A DNA stretch of 64,000 nt from Hordeum vulgare subsp. vulgare. Taxonomy: Eukaryota; Streptophyta; Magnoliopsida; Poales; Poaceae. The stretch spans positions 203,945,689 to 204,009,688 of the forward strand of contig NC_058523.1 in assembly GCF_904849725.1 (NCBI RefSeq), written 5' to 3'. A program made the position numbers and the translations under genes. The notes under the pieces are model-generated. The model was not told the origin of the DNA. It did no database searches and saw nothing but the letters and a program-made list of their open reading frames with translations. This document shows positions 58,291-64,000 of the stretch, in pieces (within the stretch, counting starts at the first letter, position 1; the number at the start of each line of letters is the position of its first letter).

Positions 58291-59745
58291 TGACCCACAA
58301 CCTATTGATGACAGCTTTCCTGATGAGCAATTGAATGTCATCAATGCTTCACGTAGTGCACCATGGTATGCTGATTATGCAAACTATATTGTTGCCAAAT
58401 ATATACCACCTAGTTTCACGTACCAGCAAAAGAAGAAGTTCTTCTCTGACTTGAGGCATTACTTTTGGGATGATCCTCACCTTTATAAGGAAGGAGTAGA
58501 TGGTGTTATTAGACGTTGTGTACCTGAACATGAACAGGGACAGATCCTACAGAAGTGTCACTCCGAGGCCTACGGAGGACACCATGCGGGAGATAGAACT
58601 GCACACAAGGTATTGCAATCAGGTTTCTATTGGCCCACTCTCTTCAAGGATGCCCATAAGTTTGTCTTGTCTTGTGACGAATGTCAAAGAATAGGTAATA
58701 TTAGCAAACGTCAGGAAATTCCTATGAACTATTCACTTGTCATTGAACCATTTGATGTCTGGGCTTTGATTATATGGGACCTTTTCCAAAATCCAACGGG
58801 TATAGTCATATCCTAGTTGCTGTTGATTACGTCACTAAGTGGGTAGAAGCTATCCCCACTAGTAGTGCTGATCACAACACCTCTATCAAGATGCTGAAAG
58901 AAGTTATCTTCCGTAGATATGGAGTCCCTAGATATCTAGTGACCGATGGTGGTTCACACTTCATTCATGGTGCTTTTCGTAAAACGCTTGCTAAGTACGA
59001 TGTCAACCATAGAATTGCGTCTCCCTATCACCCTCAGTCCAGTGGTCAGGTAGAGCTAAGTAATAGAGAGATTAAACTGATTCTGCAAAAGACTGTCAAC
59101 AGGTCTAGACAGAATTGGTCTAAGAAGCTCGATGATGCACTGTGGGCTTATAGAACTGCCTATTAGAATCCCATGGGCATGACTCCGTACAAAATGGTGT
59201 ACGGTAAAGCATGTCACTTACCTCTTGAGCTAGAGCATAAAGCTTATTCGGCAATCAAAGAGCTCAACTTTGATTTCAAACTTGCCGTTGAGAAGAGGTT
59301 ATTTGATATTAGCTCGCTTGATGAATGGAGAACTCAGGCATATGAGAATGCCAAGCTGTTTAACGAGAAGGTTAAGAGGTGGCATGATAAGAGGATACAA
59401 AAGCGTGAGTTCAATGTAGGTGATTATGTCTTGCTATATAACTCTCGTTTAAGATTCTTTGCAGGCAAGATTCTCTCTAAATGGGAAGGTCCCTATGTTG
59501 TTTAGGAAGTATATCGTTCTGGTGCTATCAAGATCAACAACACGGAAGGTAATTGTCTGAGAGTTGTAAATGGGCAGAGAATCAAGCATTATATCTCAGG
59601 TATTCCCATAAATGTTGAAAGCAATATCATCAATACCATAACTCCGAAAGAATACCTAAGGGATATTTATCAGCCTGTTTCAGACTCCGAAAACGAAGAG
59701 GTATGTGATTCGGTAAGAAAACAGAGTCCAAAACTTTTCCAGTAG
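58291..59745 (+). pseudogene. Athila-like integrase
   Basis: An HHCC zinc finger ([12 protein letters not shown], then CDECQRIG) lies at about 58560-58695. A one-base deletion in the GGG at 58761-58763 shifts the frame. The DDE core then reads [17 protein letters not shown] and [11 protein letters not shown], with all three acidic residues present. Stops follow at 59164-59166 (TAG) and 59503-59505 (TAG). The C-terminal region (YVLLYNSRLRFFAGKILSKW, EVYRSGAIKI) ends at TAG 59743-59745. No chromodomain is visible. Integrase would join the cDNA to the chromosome. Confidence 0.9.
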
Positions 59746-60030
59746 GATTTTTTCTCCGTTTTGGAATATTTGAAAAAATACAAAAATTGGAAGTAGTCCG
59801 GAAAGTGCGCGAGGAGGCGACAAGCCTGCACGGCGCGGGCCCACCCCCTGGCCGCGCCGTGAGGGCTTGTGGCCACCTCGTGCGCCTCCTGGACTCCATT
59901 TTCGTGCGGGGTACTCCTTCTGGTCTGGAAAAAATCATTGTATATACTTCCGTTTGGTCTGACCCCTGCATCACACAGATTTCCTCTGTTTTTTGTTTCG
60001 AGCCTGTTTCTGTTGCAGATCTAGATCGCC
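59746..60030 (+). other. Spacer between pol and the extra ORF
   Basis: No gene is seen. It includes GC-rich GGCGCGGGCCCACCCCC near 59830, a phrase that resembles part of the LTR near 53630. Confidence 0.5.
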
Positions 60031-60549
60031 ATGACTTCCCTAAAAGCTCCTAAGGACAAGATCTTCGAGAAGGTCATGAATCCCTACCTCACGGGAGTGC
60101 TGCAACACCCTCAATCTATCGAGATGCGTGAGGGGATGTTGCACATCCGTGATGTTGAGGGGCCTAAGAAGACCGGAAGCATGGAGACGAGGCTCGAAGC
60201 AATGGAGCAACAAGTCTTTAAGTGCCAAGGGATGGTGGAGCGTGGACTCAACGCCAACCACATGATGATCACGGAGTTCACAAACAAGCACATGATTGAT
60301 GCCAATGATATTGGGAAGCATCTCTCCAGGCTCTATGACAGGATTGATCAGCTCCACGGCCAAATCTATGACCTGCAAAACCAAAACCGTGAGTATGAGT
60401 ATAGATTTAAATCAATACGGTTGGCTGCAGATTTGAGGATTCCAGAGACTCGTTCATCTTTCCATGATGGAGCACCTATGCCTTGGAAGACGGAGGATCA
60501 AACTCATGTTGCAACAACTCCACCATCACCGCCAAAGGAAGACAACTGA
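60031..60549 (+). CDS. Extra 3' ORF of the Athila-like element, uninterrupted
   Basis: This is a 172-residue frame starting MTSLKAPKDKIFEKVMNPYL and ending with a proline-rich tail (TTPPSPPKEDN). Residues about 50-130 have heptad-like spacing (METRLEAMEQQVFKCQG, then LSRLYDRIDQLHGQIYDLQN), so a coiled coil is likely. No signal peptide or membrane segment is seen, so it is not an obvious envelope protein, although it sits where Athila elements carry an env-like ORF. It has no stop or shift, in contrast to gag and pol. Function unknown. Confidence 0.65.
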   Translation: MTSLKAPKDKIFEKVMNPYLTGVLQHPQSIEMREGMLHIRDVEGPKKTGSMETRLEAMEQQVFKCQGMVERGLNANHMMITEFTNKHMIDANDIGKHLSRLYDRIDQLHGQIYDLQNQNREYEYRFKSIRLAADLRIPETRSSFHDGAPMPWKTEDQTHVATTPPSPPKEDN

Positions 60550-62075
60550 GCATTGGTATGGGCAATCCCCTCGGCTTGTGCCAAGCTTGGGGGAGTTGCC
60601 CCGGTATCATATCAGCATCACATCTTTTGCCCTTACCTTTGTTTTAGTTTGGTCCTTTTTCAGTTTTCTTTTTCTCTAGTAGATTAAAAGTCTTAAGTGT
60701 TTTAGTCTTGAGTTTTGCTTTGTGTCACCCCCGATGTATTCTTGCTCGTGAGCCATATAATAAAGAGTGTCTTAGTTGAAGGGCTTTGCCTCTTGTCATG
60801 ATCAAAAGAGTGAGAATAGAACAAAAGCATGAAAGATCATGTAATGATCTTATGGGAAGTGATGGCTTCACATATAAAAAGAACGAGGATTGAAACTTGT
60901 TGAGGGTAGGCAAACGTAGAGCTTGGTCATTGTTGCAATTAATAGGAAGTGATAAAGAAGGAGAGGTTCACATATAAATATATCATCTCTGACACCATCT
61001 ATGATTGTGAACACTCACTAATCTATTGCATGCCTAGAAGTACATGTTGGACAAGGAAGACAACATAATGAATTGTGTTTGCTTGGCTCCGAACAATGTT
61101 ATATGATTAGAGATCCCTTAGCATGTGACGATTGCTTCCACCTCATATTAGCCAAAACCTCCCACACCAAGTAGAGATACTACTTGTGCATCCATAAACC
61201 TTCAAACCAGTTTTGCCATGAGTGTCCACCATACCTACCTATGGATTGAATAAGATCCCTCAAGCAAGTTGTCATCGGTGCAAGCAATAAAAATTGCTCT
61301 CTAATATGTATGATCTATTAGTGTGTGGAAAATAAGCTTTATACGAACCTGTGATGAGGAAGACATAAAAGCGACAGACTGCATAATAAAGTTATTTATC
61401 ACATGAGGCAATATAAAGTGACGTTCCTCCGCACTAAGAGGACACACATCCAAACCTCAAAAGCGCATGAAAACCTCTGCTTCCCTCTGCGAAGGGCCTA
61501 TCTTGTACCTTTACTTTTTGCCCTTGAAAGAGTCATGGTGATCTTCACCAATTCCTTATTTCGCCTTTATCTTGGCTAACGTCATATACTTGGGAAAGAT
61601 CTATATTCATATGCCAACTTGGAGGTAAGTATTCATGAATTATTATTGTTGGCATTACCCTTGAGGTAAGCAGTTGGGAGGCAAAACTGTAGGCCCCTAT
61701 CTTTCTCTGTGTCCAGCTGAAACTTTGATCTCATGAGTACCACGTGAGTTGTAGCAATTGTAGATAACGAAAGAATGATTGAGTATGTGGATTTGCTTTA
61801 CAAGCTCTTATTTGACTCTTTGTGATGTTGTGATAAATTGCAATTGCTTCAATGACTAAAGGCTATCGGTTGTTACTTCTCGGTAAGGTTCTTGATCCAT
61901 GCTTTACTTTGTGAAGGAATTATCACTTTAGCATGAGAGATTCTATGTTGGTATTGCTGTTCTGATCTTGATCATGATGCATGCATGTTCGTATCTTCTT
62001 TTGTCGACACCTCTCTCCCTAAACATGTGGACTTATTTAGTGAGCTAGGCTTTCGCTTGAGGACAAGCGATGTCT
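60550..62075 (+). other. 3' non-coding region of the Athila-like element
   Basis: No credible ORF. A second polypurine-like word, AAGCTTGGGGGAGTT, occurs at 60583-60597 just after the extra ORF and duplicates the real tract at 62076. Confidence 0.65.
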
Positions 62076-62089
62076 AAGCTTGGGGGAGT
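62076..62089 (+). promoter_or_regulatory. Polypurine tract of the Athila-like element
   Basis: AAGCTTGGGGGAGT directly precedes the 3' LTR at 62090. Confidence 0.85.
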
Positions 62090-63632
62090 TGATACGTCCA
62101 TTTTGCATCATGTTTTAATGTTGATATTTATCTCTTCTTTGGATGTTACTTCACTTCACGGTACTATCCTTATGCCTTTTCTCTCTTATTTTGCAAGGTT
62201 TACATGAAGAGGGAGAATGCCGGCAACTGGAAATCTGGCCTGAAAGTGGAGCAAAGTTGAGATACCTATTCTGCGCAACTCCAAACGCCGTAAAAATCAA
62301 CAAGGATTTTTTGCTCGATTTATCAAAAATACTGGGCCGAAGATGTGCGGGAGGGGCACCAGGGGGTGCCCACAAGCCTGCAAGGCGCGACCACCCCCCA
62401 GGCCACGCCATGAGGGCTTGTGGGCAGCCCATTGGCCCACTTCCCCCCCTCTTTTGCTATATGAAGGGTTTCGTCTAGGAAAAAAATCAGGGAGGAGCTT
62501 TTTCGTGGATTCGCCGCCGCCACGAGGCGGAACTTGAGCAGAACCAATCTAGAGCTCCTGCAGGACGATCCTGCCAGGGAAACTTCCCTCTCGGAGGGGG
62601 AAATCATCGCCATCATCATCACCAACACTCCTCTCATCGGAGGGGACTCGTCACCATCAACATCTTCATCAGCACCATGTCATCTCCAAACCCTAGTTCA
62701 TCACTTGTAACCAATCTCCGTCTCGCGACTCCGATTGGTACTTGTAAGGTTGCTAGTAGTGTTGATTACTCTTTGTAGTTGATTCTAGTTGGATTATTTG
62801 GTGAAAGAGTTTATGTTCAGATCCTTGATGCTACTCATTGCCTCTCTGGTCATGAATATGATTATGCTTTGTGAGTAGTTACTTTTTTTCCTGAGGACAC
62901 GGGATAAGTCATGCTGATAGTAGTCATGTGAATTTTGTATTCGTTTGGTATCTTGATATGTTGTATGTTGTTTTTCCTCTAGTGGTGTTATGTGAACGTC
63001 GACTACATAACACTTCACCATTATTTGGGCCTAGAGGAAGGCATTGGGAAGTAGTAAGTAGATGATGGGTTGCTAGAGTGACAGAAGCTTAAACCCTAGT
63101 TTATGTGTTGCTTCGTAAGGGGCTGATTTGGATCCACTAGTTTAATGCTATGGTTAGACTTTGTCTTAATTCTTATTTCGTAGTTGCGGATGCTTGCGAG
63201 AGGGGTTAATCATAAGTGGGATGCTTGTCCAAGTAAGGGAAGTACCCAAGCGCTGGTGCACCCACATATCAAACTATCAAAGTAACGAACGCGAATCATA
63301 TGAACATGATGAAACTAGCATGCCAGAAATTCCCGTGTCCTCGGGAGCATTTATCCTCCTATAAGACTTTGTCCAAGCTTGTCCCTTGCTACAAAAGGGA
63401 TTGGGCCACTTTGCTGCACCGTTGCTACTTTTGTTACTTGTTGCTTGCTACGAATCATCTCACCACACAATCAGTTGTTACCTACAATTTCAGTGCCTGC
63501 AGATTTCACCTTGCTGAAAACCACATGTCAGATCCTTCTGCTCCTCGTTCAGATCCTTCTGCTCCTCGTTGGGTTCAACACTCTTACTTATCGAAAGGAC
63601 TACGAGTGATCCCCTATACTTGTCGGTCATCA
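62090..63632 (+). repeat. 3' LTR of the Athila-like element
   Basis: It pairs with 53341-54862. It has a 21-bp tandem duplication at 63529-63570 absent from the 5' LTR. Confidence 0.96.
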
Positions 63633-64000
63633 GTGAACCAAACCATCTTGGAATGAGGTGAAAGTTGGTGTGGCCACTAAATATAGCTTGGGAAGGTTGC
63701 TGGAATTTATGGGATTTTAATGGAAATATTTCCTTTGGAAATATTCCAAAATATCAAAATAGATAGAATAGGTTTTGAAGGATTTAGTCAAATATTTTGA
63801 ATATAAATAGGGGTTTAAAATCTTATGTATGGCAAATATATGTCCTCTGAGTATTTGTAATTTTTCTCAGATTTTTCTAAGACAGAAATGTATTTTTCCA
63901 TATTGGAATATCATTTCTGGTCTCAAAAATGGACATGCAAATAAAATAGGAAAATAATTTATAAAACAATTATTTTATCATTTTGGTAAGCTAAAATAGT
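63633..64000 (-). other. Right part of the old LTR-type sequence split by the Athila-like element
   Basis: It continues 53340 after the TSD GTGAA. It is AT-rich with no gene. Similarity to 12480-12700 in reverse orientation links it to an LTR family present on the other side of the window. Confidence 0.55.

Larger units (their letters stand above)
53341..63632 (+). mobile_element. Athila-like Gypsy element, full length, 10.3 kb, TSD GTGAA
   Basis: LTRs at 53341-54862 and 62090-63632 bound the element, and the 5-bp TSD GTGAA is perfect (53336-53340 and 63633-63637). Order on the plus strand: primer site, gag, protease, reverse transcriptase, RNase H, integrase, an extra ORF, a long 3' non-coding region and a polypurine tract. 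The pol order and the lack of a visible chromodomain after integrase fit the Athila/Tat side of Gypsy. The tRNA-Asp-type primer site and the extra 3' ORF favour Athila. At least nine nonsense codons and one frameshift inactivate it. Confidence 0.95.

Noticed and set aside
1..64000. tRNA, rRNA or intact host genes
   Set aside because: Nothing was recognised on either strand. The only tRNA-related sequences are short primer binding sites of LTR elements.

Overview
The window looks like intergenic DNA from a large grass genome, most likely Triticeae (wheat, Aegilops or barley relatives). The basis is recognition of family-typical sequence: BARE/WIS/Angela-type Copia LTRs with termini TGTTGGAAATATGCCC, Athila-like Gypsy elements with a tRNA-Asp-type primer site, and CACTA transposons with TTTGCCGTC or AGTAGCGC subterminal repeats. 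I see no intact host gene, rRNA, tRNA or CRISPR array. Nearly all of the 64 kb is transposable elements, several nested in one another, and all coding regions are decayed.

Layout. 1-293: edge of a reversed Athila-like LTR that continues outside the window. 482-10825: a 10.3-kb CACTA transposon with a GCT target-site duplication (TSD). It carries a large satellite-like array (1500-5386) and a broken TNP2-type transposase gene on the minus strand (5377-8394). 10829-13470: old non-coding LTR-derived DNA. 13471-28653: a minus-strand Gypsy-type element with no pol, whose one ORF is split by an 8.7-kb Angela-like Copia element (17901-26595, TSD CATAA). 28654-31628: fragments of two LTR families. 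31629-40232: a second, younger-looking Angela-like Copia element (TSD GTTAT).

40233-42435: non-coding LTR-type DNA. 42436-49843: a Gypsy-type element with a short Asp/Asn-rich ORF and no pol, interrupted by a 4.4-kb CACTA element (45146-49525, TSD CTT) that carries a decayed multi-exon gene instead of a transposase. 49844-53340 and 63633-64000: an old reversed LTR-type sequence, split by a full-length 10.3-kb Athila-like Gypsy element (53341-63632, TSD GTGAA). That element has gag, protease, reverse transcriptase, RNase H and integrase, plus an extra 3' ORF.

Functionally, the two Copia elements share the same change at the reverse-transcriptase active site, so they probably moved with enzymes supplied by relatives. 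Two Gypsy-type elements have no pol at all. The Athila-like element has the full gene set but at least nine premature stops and one frameshift. The most unusual structures are the alternating A/B repeat array inside the first CACTA, the long foldback upstream of its transposase, the Gypsy ORF whose reading frame continues across the Copia insertion, and the gene carried by the second CACTA. I did not find a clear new biological system. Family names rest on recognition of sequence, not on a search.
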